Shown here: piece after piece, positions 23,569-36,216 of the stretch
How positions within the stretch are numbered: the stretch's first letter is position 1
Layout: each line of letters opens with the position of its first letter
Notes under the pieces: generated by a model
What the model saw: the letters and a program-made list of their open reading frames with translations, nothing else
What the model was told of the DNA's origin: nothing
Databases searched by the model: none
Position numbers and translations under genes: made by a program
Assembly (NCBI GenBank): GCA_013180625.2
Contig: SNVD02013006.1
Location: forward strand, 1-64,000
Direction: 5' to 3'
Length of the DNA stretch: 64,000 nt
Source of the DNA: Boswellia sacra
Lineage: Eukaryota; Streptophyta; Magnoliopsida; Sapindales; Burseraceae

Positions 23569-24624
23569 TGTTGGTGTCGCATGTGACACTTAGGCATGTA
23601 CAATGCACACCATTTATTTGTCAACTTGTGATAAAAAAACATTGGAATAATTACTTTCCTATTTTTACTATTTCTAGAAGTATTCATTATAAGGAGGCAT
23701 TATATTGAGCTTGATTTATCTCTTTTATGGTTAAGATATTCTTTATAAATATATTTTATCACTTAGGAGAAAATAAAGATGATTTCCTTTATTGATTGGT
23801 CATTATCAACTTACCTTCTAAATGATATTGAGATATTGTAGGATCTTTGATAAGCATGGCAACTGATATTCATTTGCTAAGATATTCATTTGCTATATAA
23901 AGTTCTTTTTTATTTAACCAAGGTGTCTGGGCCAGCTTATAGACACCTTGACTAATCCTCAGGAAAGACTAGAGCAACCATAACTGATTGTCATAGTCTC
24001 CCACTTAAATCATGAGATAAGCCTATGTGAGAAATCGACTCTAGGACCGTGCACCTAACCACACGATCCTTTGCTCACCCTTACCACTCGGCTAGCCCAT
24101 CGTGGGTTACTATATAAAGTTATCTTTATAACTTATATGGCATCACATTTCAAAGAGTCACCTTGTAGATTTTTAGAGAGAATTGAAATATGTCTACGTA
24201 TATGTTTTTTGTGAGTTTATTCATGCTTGAGAGAACTATGATCTTGTATGAATTGGTGTGAGTCTATTATTGAATATATATATATTTTAGAGAGTTGAGT
24301 ATTTATGTAAGTCAGTAGCAGATACAGGTGTTGTGTCTTACTTAACGTTATGCTATTAAGTTGGCAGCAACAGAGAGTTGGTGATGTCACTAGTATTTAG
24401 GTCTCTAAGAGACTTTTTTTGCAAAGATTAAGTCAGTGAGTGAGAGTATGAATCATCACTGTAAATGAGCCTAAAGATTGTAAACAGAAGAACATAGTGA
24501 ATTGCAGCTCTTAGCTGTTCATGAATGTAGGTTTTATAACCAAACCACGTAAAACCTCCCGTTTAATTTTTTTTATTGTTTTCTATTATATTCCAGATAA
24601 TTATTCATACCTTTAGATCTCACA
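23569..24624 (+). repeat. 3' LTR of S1, with a SINE inside
   Basis: Starts tgttggtgtc, as the S2 LTR does on its strand, and ends ctcaca, giving TG...CA. Near the end it matches the S2 LTR (attgtaaacagaagaacatagtg; gaatgtaggttttataacc). About 1.06 kb including the SINE at 23905-24109. The next five bases, gttag, would be the target duplication; its partner is not in the window. Confidence 0.75.
23905..24109 (-). mobile_element. tRNA-derived SINE with 12-bp target duplication
   Basis: 205 bp flanked by the perfect direct repeat ctatataaagtt (23893-23904 and 24110-24121). On the minus strand it begins with a tRNA-like head: TAGCCGAGTGG fits the A box of an RNA polymerase III promoter, and GAGTCGATTTC is a weak B box. 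It ends in an A-rich tail (gttaaataaaaaag). Plant SINEs have this layout and move by target-primed reverse transcription. It lies inside the S1 LTR, so it is younger than S1. Confidence 0.8.
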
Positions 24625-26268
24625 GTTAGGTTGGTTGTATCTGGGATTATGGTGGTTGAAGACGGCAGTGTGTTTAAGTCTCTGAAATTTTTTTTGTCGT
24701 TTTGCTTATATTTGAGATCGCATTTTTGTTTTAATTTTTCTTTTTTTTTTTAGTCTTCTAGTGATTGAGATTTGATTGTACTAAGAAAACACCACATAAA
24801 AAAAAACACAGAGTATTTGAAAGAATAAATTGAAGAATTTGAACTTTCTTAGGGATTCAAAGCAAAAGTGAAGAAATTTTTCTTATGAAACCGGGGAAGA
24901 AAAAGAAACAAAGAAAATGCTTGGTTTCTAGAAAGCAGGAGAGAAGAAGAAGAAGAAAAGAGGAAAAAAAAAGAAAATAAAGAAAGAGAAAAAGGGAAAA
25001 TAAAGAAAATAAAAAAAATCAATAAGTAAACTAAATATCATAAAAGAGTAATAAAATTACCAATATACCCTTAACATCATTCAACTTAATAGATTAGTAA
25101 ATGGCAAGGTCATTTGAAGCTATTTAAAAAAGTAGGAGAAAAAAACCAAGATAAGGCCATACCTCGAGGTCATACATGAGATTTTTCCCTTTAATTTTTT
25201 TTTTTTTGATGAATCCAATCCCTTGTAAAAACAATTATGTATTTTCAATCCGAACAATTTTGATTTTTCTATGGTGTACTAGACAACCTAAAAAATTCTC
25301 CAAAATACCTGAAAGAAAAATTTCCCACCGAAAAAAAATCAAATTCCCAACGTTCTTTCCAAATATTACCAAAAATATAAAGTTTATTGTAAACAAAGAT
25401 ATCATCTTCCAATATTATTTGATGTGGTCTTTTCCACCACAGGATGTGATGTTTATTTCGATAACATTTTAAATATATGTTGATGATGACAAGCCCTCAC
25501 AATGAATTAAAATTTTGTTCGCGTAATAATTTTATTTTTCCTAGGAGGTATTCGAGACTACAATAAATGCTAGAAAATAATTGTGGTGGCAAAATTTCCC
25601 CAAAAAAATAAATAAATAATTTCGAGCGTCTTTCTAAGCATTACTGGCAATATAAAATCCATTGCAAACAAGGATAGTAGAGTTCAATGTCATTTTCGAG
25701 GGATTTTTTTCATCTTAGGATATATTTCTTATGTTGAGCAAAATTTTGTATATTCCAAAAAATACAATGCTTTGGTAAAACCTTCATAAAGTTTTACTCC
25801 TATAATTTTGCTGTTACAAGGGGGAACCTGACAAATCAAAAAGTTCTCAATAGCAATTGTGGTAGCATATTTTTCCAAGGGTGTTTCAAATACTAATGAG
25901 GATGAATAGTCCATCACAAAAAAAGGATGTCATTTTACTACAATATTTGCGAAGGTTTTATTCTATTGTAAGAGTTATAGTCTACTTCGACTAACTCTTT
26001 AGGTTGTATGTGGCAGCTGATATCCCTTAGGAAAAAAAATCCCAATTTTAGTAAAATAAATTTGCATTGTCGAGGAGGAATCTAATGGAATATAAATGTC
26101 CTCGCCAATATAAATGGGGATAAAATTTCTCGCAAAAACAATTGTATTTTTGAGGGCTTTTTTTAGTATTGGTGAGGATAAAAATTTCGTTACGAAAAGA
26201 CTATTATTTATTTATTTTAAATCTGAGGGTTGTAATTAGTGGTCGAAAATATTTATTATTCTGATAAG
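24625..26268. other. Non-coding, AT-rich sequence with purine tract and diverged repeats
   Basis: No gene seen. A purine-rich tract (about 24930-25020) is low complexity. From about 25300 a loose motif recurs, with fair copies at about 25330-25410 and 25600-25685: a tract like ttctttccaaatattacc, then attgtaaacaaagat or attgcaaacaaggat. This could be the subterminal repeat zone of an old DNA transposon, but no terminal repeats were identified. S2 is inserted at the right edge. Confidence 0.4.
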
Positions 26269-26273
26269 CAATC

Positions 26274-27097
26274 TGCAAGTTCTGGAAGTATGCAATTATA
26301 AGTAATATAATAGTAAACTGTAAAGTAAATCGACACAATAAGATTTTACGTAGTTCAGTTTAAAACCTACATCCATCGACAGCTATAGACCTATAATTCA
26401 CTAAGTTCTTGTTTGTACAATCTTTAGGATCGTTTACAGTGCTGACTCACTCTCACATACTAACCTAATCTTTGTAAAACAAAATCCCGTCAAAATCTTA
26501 AACTCTGATGACATTGCTCACTCTCCGTCGCAGATAGCTTAACAACACACTGGTAAGTATATCATAACCACGATGTCTGATATTGAATTACATAAACACT
26601 TAACTCGCAAGTTCTCTCAAGTGTCTACTAACTCACACAGACCTAACATGAATAAAACACTTATAAAATCAAATCAAAGAAGCACTCTAATCTACGTTGA
26701 AGCTCTCCTTTAAATTCTGGAATGCCGTGACATAGACTCTCCCAACCAACATACTTTCTGTTATGTAAACATAACAATATATATAGTGGGAAGTCTGAAT
26801 GAAATCTCGTTAGATTCCTGTAAAAATCCTAGTCAAACTCTCATTAGGATAAAAACAAATATAATAGGAAGGGATATAATTAACTCCTAAAGGAATTAGG
26901 ACACAAATAAATATTCTCCTATTTTAACTAGGATATATTAAATAATGCCCTATTCTAAGAGGATATTGATCATGAATCAAATACTTCCTAAAATATAGTT
27001 CTAAAAACAGTAAAATAAGGAACAATATAATATTCTTGTTTTGTCACAAGTTAGATAAAAATATCATGTGCATGACACATGCACGTTGACACCAACA
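26274..27097 (-). repeat. 3' LTR of S2
   Basis: Minus-strand start TGTTGGTGTCAACGTGC and end ...AACTTGCA. The polypurine tract aaaaatggggagat adjoins at 27098-27111. It lacks about 35 bp that are present near 35705-35745 of the 5' LTR. Confidence 0.9.
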
Positions 27098-27626
27098 ATC
27101 TCCCCATTTTTGGCAACTTGTGATGAAAACACTACACTATTTTTGATCAAGAAGTATCACATAAAGATAAGTCAGACATAAATGTAAGCAATCATGATCG
27201 ATCAAACTTAAACATGATGCTTATAGAAATAACAATAGTGTGCAGTTACAAAACACATAACAGAACAATGTCTGATTATGTAGATCTTACAAAAATAATA
27301 CAAAGTGAGGTTTGACAAACTTGTCAAACAAAACTGCAACCATTGTCATGATCAGAGCAAATCAAATACATACATCAAATGAAATAAATAGATAAAAACA
27401 CATAATACAGTAAAGAAATAACACACAGCCGAAAATAGTTCTAATGCATCCAAAGCATAAACATGCCTTACTCCCCCTTACTCCTTACATACTGCCCTGG
27501 AGGAGATCAACAAACAGACAGAATTATCAAAAACAAGATCAGTTCAAAACAAAATAGAACAGAAATCAGAAAACATTATATCAGAAACTCCTTCTTCCCC
27601 TTGATTTCAGGACAAGTTATCAAAAA

Positions 27627-29538
27627 CTAACGCAGTCTTGGAGACTTGCGAACAGGTGGGGAAGAGGAACTTTCAGAGCGCTTCTTAATCCTGCCAACCT
27701 TCATTTTGTACCATTTGCCTGTAGTTGTAGGTGTAGGCTACTCAGTGGGTACAAAAGCAGGTTGTGCTTCAATTGTCTCAGAGGAAATGGTAGTAACTTC
27801 AGCCACAATCTTGCAAATCTCTTTATCAAGCCATTCAGCACTGGTTTTTATTGTTTGCAACTCAACAACAGGTTGTTGAAAAGGTACTAGTAACTCTTCT
27901 GCAAGAGTAGATGGTGGAGGTGTGGCTGGTGTAGTTGTGTCTGCTACTGGAGGAAGTCCCTGAATGTGTTCTTCAGGTGGTGTGGTTATGGCTTCATGTG
28001 GTGGTGACTTTGTTGATGGTGAAAAATGATGTTCAGCTTCAAGGACTGGAGAAACATGAGGTTCTTCGTCAGCAAGTGGTGAAGGCAATTTCATCTCGGG
28101 TCTTGCTTGTTATGGTTCATCTGACAAGGATTCATCGCTCAGTTCTAGAGTTACAGATTCAATTTTCTTCTTCCTCGTGTCAAATGGTTTTTTCACCAAG
28201 TTGATCTTCTTCTTTTCTTTCAATCCCTTTGCTGTTGTCTTGAATTTCTTTTTCTTGTTCCTCTTCTCTGCTATTATATCTGTCTCAATAGCAGTTTGTT
28301 TAGTTGGATATTCTGTAGGTATTGGCGTAGTTGCTTTAGGCAGTGGTGCATCAGTTTCTTGTATGTGTTCTGTAGACTTCTCAGGAACCACATTATCAAT
28401 TTCCATGGGTTGTGGTTCTTCTGCAGCACTAGGTTGTCCTGCAAGCTTGGCCTCCAAAACAGATTGTTTTGCTTTGACACTTTAAGATCCTTCACGATAT
28501 CATTCAAGATAGAATTTATCACAGCAAGTTGTTCTTCTACATTACCCATAGGATGTTTCCTGACTCTCCTGGGTTTTGGTTCTGTTGCAGGGAGATCAGA
28601 TGTATCATGCAACCTATGTAGAAAAACTTTGGGAATTGACTTGGTGAGAATTTCAGTATGTTCTTTGGGACTTATAGGGATTCCATTTTGTGCTAGAATT
28701 CCTTGAATTAAACAAGGAAAACCCAATAAATGAGAGTCAGATTTGTATGGAGCAATCTGAACAATAAGTCTATAAGCTAGTAAGCCAAAATTGATGGGTC
28801 TATTGGTGCCCAAATAGAACAAAAACTTCACTCTCTCTTCTGAACTTGGTTTTGGTGTGATGAGGGAAGCCAATTAAATTGTGCAATCTTATGCATCACC
28901 CTATACTTCTTTTTGAGATATTACTGGTCAATTCCATCCCTCGGTTTTCATTCTATATCCCCTCTACTAGTCAATTCTTTAATCACTATAGCCATATCAA
29001 GATTCTCATCCAACGAATGCAAGCTACCTACTAGTATATCGAAGAATGTGTTTATAACATTCGGTGAGAATTTCACAAACTTTCCTCTATAATATACTCT
29101 ATGATAATGATAAATTTTTGGATCATCAATGGAAGTAGAGATATTGGCATAGAACTCCTGAATTAACGACTTCACAGGGGGTAGGAAATTGTTTACCGTA
29201 CGAGTCCAGTATATAGACTCTAGAAGCTCACTCAGCCCATAGTTGTTAAAATCTGTCAGCTTCACTGGCCTTTCCATATGCAATTTCCTTTTTGAAGTGT
29301 ATATCAAGAATTTTTTCTGGACGGCTACTGTGAGGAATTTGTTATATTTCGGTTTAACCTTGTCTTTCATCTTCTTGATCGAAATGAGTTCGTCTTCACT
29401 CATGGCAGGATCAATCAGGATCTCTGCTTGAGGCTGTTGTGAATGAGACAACTGTGCACTGTTGCTACTGTTGTAACTAAAATCATTCTATAAAGATGAG
29501 GAACTGTGTGTTTTTGAAGATTCTGAGGTGGTCGCCAT
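27627..29538 (-). pseudogene. Envelope-like ORF of S2
   Basis: Starts MATTSESSKTHSSSS at 29538 and ends KSPRLR* at 27627. The N-terminal half (about 29400-28950 and 28870-28600) has the fold-like pattern of the putative plant transposon protein domain: FLPPVKSLIQEFYANI, VYYRGKFVKFSPNVINTFF. The second half is rich in K, E and P (a hinge-like proline region at 28094-27900). Damage includes a stop at 29488-29490 and frameshifts near 28940, 28460 and 28100. I see no clear signal peptide or membrane span. Its role in plants is unknown. Confidence 0.75.
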
Positions 29539-30351
29539 TGTTAGGGTTTTAAGTCTGCAAGGGTTTCTCAGAGCAGAGAGATAACAGAAAGACGAGGGAG
29601 AAAGTGTCGAAATTATTGTTGGAGTATGGTATGAACAGGAAATACCCTAACTGATTTCGTAATATACTTGACTTAATTTAAAAAATTTTGTTTTCAACAA
29701 AATTTAATTTTAATTCCCTTTCCAAAACTGCTTAATAACTGTCATTAATGAATAGGAATTCAGATTTTGATTTCCATTAGAATAAGGAATTCTAATAGAG
29801 TTAGGATTTCCGCCACTGAATTTTCTCTCCCTCAATTTAATATAGCTGACATGGCATTTTTGACACATAGACACACAAGATAAATCAAATTTCAGATACG
29901 AAAAATATAACGAAAAACAGTTAAAATTAACATAACAACAATATACGAACATCATATGAATCATTCTAAGAAAGCATATTTCAGAGCTATTTATTACTTT
30001 CACATGAAAGCTATTTTTCATTTTTCTTTTCAATTGATTGAGATGTCAAAAATATTATTTTGATATAATATGAATTAATCACATTGGATTTATAAATACA
30101 GTCGCTTTCACACAATATAGAGGTAACCCTTTTCATTTCAGTGGGTGACCTCAACATATTTCTTAGATACCCTGGGGTTACTCTCAATGATGGCTTTCAC
30201 ACATCATATATTGTGGCCCTCTCTGTATTTTTTCATTTTAAATCAGTATCTTATCATTCACATAATTTTTTTTATATTACAGCTCACACATGCTAAATTA
30301 GAAGAAAACTTATGATATTGTAGATATAATTATTATAACAGCAAGCAGTGT

Positions 30352-33300
30352 TTATTTAGATAACTGACAGATGCCTAAGGTATTTCTTGGATTCTCAAAT
30401 CTTATTGTATCTAATGCCTTAGTGAACAAGTCAGCCAATTGTTTATCAGTGGAGATGTATTCAATGTGTATCACCTTAGACTCTACAAGTTCTCTTATAA
30501 AATGGTATCTTATGTAAATGTGTTTTTTTCTAGAATGTTGAACAGAGTTTTTGGAAATGTTTATAGCACTAGTATTATCACAAAACATAGTTATAGGTTT
30601 CTGTTCAATACCATAATCACTCAACATTCGCTTCATCCATAGTAGTTGTGTGCAACAACTTCCTACTGCTATGTACTCACTTCTGCAGTAGACAACGAAA
30701 TAGAATTCTACTTTTTGCTATGCCCAGAAACCAAGTTAGTACCAAGATAAAAACATCCTCCTGATGTACTTTTTCTGTCATCTGTATTTCCTGCCCAGTC
30801 AGCATCATTAAACCCTGCAAGATAATCATTTGTATCTTTAGAAAACCATTTACCATAATCATGAGTTCCATGTACATACCTGATGATTCTCTTAGCTGCT
30901 GCCAGAAGTGATTCTTTGGGATTTGATTGAAATTTTCCACAAAGTCCTACACTAAAGCATAAGTTTGGTCCACTTGCTGTGAGGTATAACAGGCTGCCAA
31001 TAATACTTCTATATAAAGTTGCATCAATATCTTTTCCTGCATTGTCTTTTGAAAGTTTAAGGTTAGTACTGATAGGAGTTTTCATTGATTTTGCATTCTC
31101 AAGCCCAAATTTCTTTACAAGATTTTTAGCATATTTCGATTGAGATATGAATATCTCATCATTCATTTGCTTAACCTGCAATCAAGAAAGAAATTTAATT
31201 CTCCTACCATGCTCATCTCAAACTCTTCTTGCATCAACTTAACAAACTCATTAGTTTCACTTTTGTTAGTTGATCCGAAAATAATGTCATCAACATATAT
31301 TTGAGCAACAATAAAATAGTTAGATGCATGTTTGATAAATAAAGTTTTATCATTGTTGCCTCTTCTATAACCTCTGTTAATCAAAAAATTGGTCAACCTT
31401 TCATACCAAGCTCTAGGAGTTTGTTGTAATCCATACAAAGCTTTATGCAATGTGTACGCAAAATCAGGTTCTTTAAGATCTTCAAAACCCTTAGGCTGTT
31501 CAACAAAAACTTCTTCATTGAGATAGCCATTTAAAAATGCTGTTTTAACGTCCATTTGGTACAATTTAAAATTAAGCAAACAAGCAATTGCAAGTAGTAA
31601 TCTAATTGATTCAAGTCTAGCTACTACTGCAAAGGTTTCATCAAAGTCTATGCCTTCTACTTGTTTGTAACCTTGTGCTACTAGCCTAGCTTTATTTCTT
31701 ACTATTTAATCACTTTCGTCAGTTTTATTGTTGAATATCCATTTAGTTCCAATGACATTTGCATTTTTTGGCCTAGGAACTAGTTCCCACACTTCATTCC
31801 TTCTAAACTGATTAGGTTCATCTTGTATTGCCTGAATCCAAAAATCTTCTTTTAAAGCTTCTTTCACATTTTTTTTGTTCAACTAATGAAACATAATATG
31901 CAAACCTTACCTGATTCCTTACCTTGCTCCTAATTTTCATCATGTCATTTGATGTTTCAATGATAGAGCTGGTTGGATGTGCCTTTTGAATCCAAGTGGG
32001 TGGATCTTTCCTTTCATCTTTATTTCTGATCGAGTCCTTGTTCAGATCTGAGTTGTTAGTTTTTATTATTGTGTCTGATGTAATAACAGTTATTTACTTT
32101 TTCATAATTGAATCATCTTTATTACTGTTGCTGTCAGAATCTGATTTTTTTGTATCTTCTATAAAGCTGGTTATGCTTTCCTCTTATGAGTATTCTGCAT
32201 AATCATCTAGATCATCAAAGACTAAGTTTACAGATTCCATGACTGCCTCAGATCGAAGATTGTAAACCTTAAATGCTTTGCTGTTTTGTGCATATCCCAC
32301 AAAAACTCCTTCATCACTTCTTGGATCTAATTTTCCTAATAGCTCTCTGTCATTTAAGATGTAACACCTGCATCCAAAAACATGAAAATGTTTTAAATTA
32401 GGTTTTCTTCCTTTCAAAATTTCATAAGGTGTCTAGTTAGTGCCAGGTCTTAGAAAAACTCTATTTGAAATATAACAAGCAATGTTTATTTCTTCAGCCC
32501 ATAGCCTTTTGGTCAACTTCTTGCTATTGAACATCACTCTAGCCATCTCTTGAAGAGTTCTATTCTTCCTTTCCACAATGCCATTTTGTTTAGGGGTTTT
32601 AAGAGCTGAAAATTCATGATCAATACCATGATATTTGCAAAAATCAACATAGCTAACATTTTCAAACTTCTTGCCATGATCACTTCTTATTCTCACTATC
32701 CTGCCAATGTTCTTATTTTGCTTATTTTCAAGCTTAACACAAAGATTCCTAAAAGCTTCAAAAGTGTCATATTTTTCTTTAATAAAATCAACCCAAGTAT
32801 ATCTAGAAAAATCCTCTACACAAACAAATATGTATCTCTTACCTGTAATGCTTTCAATTTGCATAGGACCCATAAGATCCATGTGAAGTAAATCAAGTAT
32901 TTTGGATGTGCTAAGATGTGTATTGGATTTGTGTGAACTTCTAATTTGTTTTCCCATTTGACATGAACCACAAATTTCATTTACATTGTCATCAAATTTA
33001 GGAACTCCTTTTACAGTACCTAACTTAGTCAATCTAACCAAGTCTTTGTAATTTAGGTGACCTAATTTTTTATGCCACAATTCCAAATCTGAATCTTAGC
33101 TTTAAATGCAATTTTTACCAAATAGCAATTATCTAAAGATCTATTTCCTTCTAAAATGCATTTACCAAAGTTATCTAAGACCATATATTTGTTTTGTGTG
33201 AAATTAACAATATATTTGTCATCATATATCTGACTAATACTAATTAGATTAGCTTTCAAACCTTCAACCAGCAAGACATTTTGGAATTTGGGTAGGCCTT

Positions 33301-33952
33301 CAACATTCAAAGTGCCTTTGCCAATGATCTTACTCTTTGCTCCATCTCCACAAGTGACATGTCCTTCTCTACATGATTTAAAATTTTTCAAAAACTGTTT
33401 ATTTTCAGTCATATGCTTGGAACAGCCACTGTCAAAGTACCACAAATCATTAGAAGAATGTTTAAGAGCAGTAAAAGCAACATTGCATATTGTCTTCTCT
33501 TTCTTAATCCACTGCAGATGTGATTTTGGTAACATTTTGAACTGTTTTGATCTTTTATGCAAAAGATTCAACAATTTAAAGCATCTAGGCCTAATGTGTC
33601 CCTTTTTGCCACAAAAATAACAAGTTGGAATGAATTTCCTTACCTTTTCAGGACTGGATTTGAAAGAACTCAGAGGAGAAGCAAATGTTTCATCGCTTTT
33701 TAAACTAGGACTTGACCTTATTAAGTTAGGTTCAGAATTTTTACCTGATGTTGAGGCTTTTACAAACACTATTTTTGATGAAAATGCAACATTACCTTCC
33801 GTGTATCCCAATCCATGTTTGTTGGAGTTGTCTCTTCCAAGACTCAAGACCTGATCAAGTTTGGCTGACCCAATTCTGAGTTGATCAACACATCTTTTGC
33901 TCTCAATCAATTCTGTTGTGATTTTCTCAATATGTGCTGTTTTGTTTGTCAA
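30352..33952 (-). pseudogene. Pol of S2: protease, integrase, RT and RNase H, frame-broken
   Basis: In order: zinc knuckle CYFCGKKGHIRPRC (about 33590-33630); protease WYFDSGCSKHMTE (about 33400-33445); GAG-pre-integrase LWHKKLGHLN and CGSCQMGKQIR; integrase HMDLMGP, RSDHGKKF and VERKNRT (33086-32433), C-terminus RKPNLKHFHVFGCRCYI (32417-32184); RT with [19 protein letters not shown] and the active site YVDDIIFGS (31870-31163); RNase H with TMFCDNTSAINISKN and ending at 30352. Lesions include a frameshift near 33070, a stop at 31706-31708 in RT, and shifts near 31170 and 30690. Confidence 0.9.
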
Positions 33953-34050
33953 AACAATCTACAATTCTGTGATACGGTTTTCAGCATAAGATTTTTCACA
34001 TTTCAGAACTTTAATCTCCTTTTTCAAGGTTTTGATTTCTTCCTTCTGAT

Positions 34051-35271
34051 TCAGCTATTCACCATAGAGTGCATTATAAGTATCCTACAACTCTTCATAG
34101 TATTCTGGACCTTCTTCTTCATCTGAATGATCAATATTGGTTGTGCAGGTTTTGTTATGTCAGTCATAACAGCTTTTCCTTTATCAGCTGTTGATGATGT
34201 GAATGCAACAAAATTATTCATGCATTCTTGATCATCCGAATCAGATTCTGATTCATCACTCCAGGTAGCTGTCAAGCCTTTGTTCTTCTTCTTAAGATTA
34301 GCATATTCAAACTGAATATGTGCTCATAACCAGAAGATTCATAACACTGAATCTGTCCTTTCTTATCAGGTTGCTTCCATTTCTTCTTGTCATTCTCCTT
34401 GTTGAATTTGATGAACTTGTCTTCATTTGAGTTTAATGGCTTTCCTTGATTCTTTTTCCTAAAATTCTTTTTCATGAACTTGACATAATTTTTCATTAGA
34501 AAAGCAATCTGTTTAGAATCAGTTTCATCAAGTTCATCATTACTTTCATCATTAGATTTTTCTGTTTTTACATTGAATGCAATGCTTTTTCCTTTTTGCT
34601 TCCTAGTACTCTAATTCATTTCAAAATTTTGGAGAATGTCAATCAGTTCATCAACCATCATCTCATCAGTGTTTTCAACTTCCTCAATGGCTGAAATTTT
34701 AGGTTGAAATTTATCTGGAATAGACCTAATTATTTTGCTAACAATTTCTGCATCAGTAAAAGTTTTTCCAAGCATATATGCGGAATTTGTGATGTGACAT
34801 ATCTTAGAGTAAAACTCAGAAATTGACTCATCTTCATGTATCATCAAATTTTCAAATTGAGAATTTAGTCTCATCAATTTAGATCTTTTAACAGATGTGG
34901 TACCTTCATGTTTTACCTCAAGTATGTCCCAAGCTTCTTTGATAACTTTGCACCTTAAAATCTGTCCGAAATTGTTTAAGTCCACTACAGCAAAAATTGT
35001 ATTAAAAGCCTTTGAGTTTCAGCTCGAACGTCTGTATTCTTCATCAGTCCATTCCTCCTCAGATTTGGGTTCAGCATCAGCAAAAGCATTTAACTTTGTT
35101 GGCGGTGTCCATCCTTTAAGCACGACGGTGTCCATCCTTTAAGCACACTGGTCCATGCCCTGTCATCATGAGATTTGATATAGATCCTCATTCTTACCTT
35201 CAAAATGGATAATTAATATCATCAAGAATATGTGGTTGTGTTCTGGATCCTCCATTGCGAATAGACTCCAT
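34051..35271 (-). pseudogene. Gag of S2, with degenerate first zinc knuckle
   Basis: Begins MESIRNGGSRTQPHI at 35271. The UBN2 gag core is 34985-34611: AWDILEVKHEGT, ISEFYSKICHITNSAY and IIRSIPDKFQPKISAIEE. A short tandem duplication of aaaggatggacaccg lies near 35110-35150. After the stop at 34611 the lysine-rich tail includes CYESSGYEHIFSLN, a zinc knuckle whose second and last cysteines are lost. A second, intact knuckle follows in the next frame at about 33590-33630. Confidence 0.85.
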
Positions 35272-35320
35272 TCTTCCAGATCAACGTGATCGTTTTCTTC
35301 ACTTGTCTATCAGTGAACCT

Positions 35321-35332
35321 GCTCTGATACCA
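35321..35332 (-). other. Primer binding site of S2, tRNA-iMet type
   Basis: Reverse complement of tggtatcagagc, two bases from the 5' LTR. Confidence 0.95.
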
Positions 35333-35334
35333 AT

Positions 35335-36211
35335 TGTAAGTTCTAGAAGTATGCAGTTATAATTAATATAATAGTAAACAGTAAAGTAAATTGGCACAAA
35401 AGGATTTTACATTTTTCGGTTATAAAACCTACATCCACGGACAGCTATAGAGCTACAATTCACTAAGTTCTTGTTTGTACAATCTTTAGAATCGCTTACA
35501 GTGTTGACTCACTCTCATACACTAACCTAATCTTTGTAAAACAAAATCCCGCCAAGATCTTAAACTCTAGTGACACTGCTCACTCTTTGTCATAGATAGC
35601 TTAACAACACACTGTTAAGTATATCATAACCACGATGTCTGATACTGAATTACATAAACACTTAACTTGCAAGTTCTCTCAAGTGTCTACTAACTCACAC
35701 AGACCTAATCAACAATTCATGTACGATTAAAACCTCTCATACATGAATAAAACACTTATAAAATCAAATCAAAGAAGCATTCCAATCTGCGTTGAAGCTC
35801 TCCTTTCAATTCTGGAATGCTGTGACATAGACTCTCCCAACCAACATACTTTCTATTATGTAAACATAACAATATATATAGTGGAAAGTCTGAATGAAAT
35901 CTCCTTATATTCCTGTAAAAATCCTAGTCAAACTCTCATTAAGATAAAGACAAATATAATAAGAAGTGATATAATTAACTTCTAAAGAAATTAGGACACA
36001 AATAAATATTCTCCTATTTTAACTAAGATAAATTAAATAATGTCCTATTCTAAGAAATATTTGATATTCTAAGAAGATAGTGATTATGAATCAAATACTT
36101 CCTAAAATATACTTCTAGAAACAGTAAAATAAGGAACAATATAATATTCTCGTTTTATCACAAGTTAGACAAAAATATCATGTGCATGGCATATGCACGT
36201 TGACACCAACA
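35335..36211 (-). repeat. 5' LTR of S2
   Basis: 877 bp, starting TGTTGGTGTCAACG (36211) and ending GAACTTACA (35335) on the minus strand. Closely similar to 26274-27097, with an extra ~35 bp block around 35705-35745 and scattered substitutions. Confidence 0.92.
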
Positions 36212-36216
36212 CAATC

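Larger units (their letters stand above)
26274..36211 (-). mobile_element. Sirevirus-like Copia element S2, full length, mutated
   Basis: LTRs of 824 bp (26274-27097) and 877 bp (35335-36211) start and end TG/CA and are flanked by the 5-bp target duplication caatc (26269-26273 and 36212-36216). In minus-strand order: 5' LTR, tRNA-iMet primer site, gag, protease, integrase, RT, RNase H, an envelope-like ORF, polypurine tract, 3' LTR. Integrase before RT marks Copia; a long ORF after pol is known from the SIRE1/Maximus group. Stops and frameshifts interrupt every coding region. Confidence 0.92.

Noticed and set aside
27646..28706. Plus-strand frames opposite the S2 envelope-like ORF
   Set aside because: Shadows of the minus-strand coding sequence.
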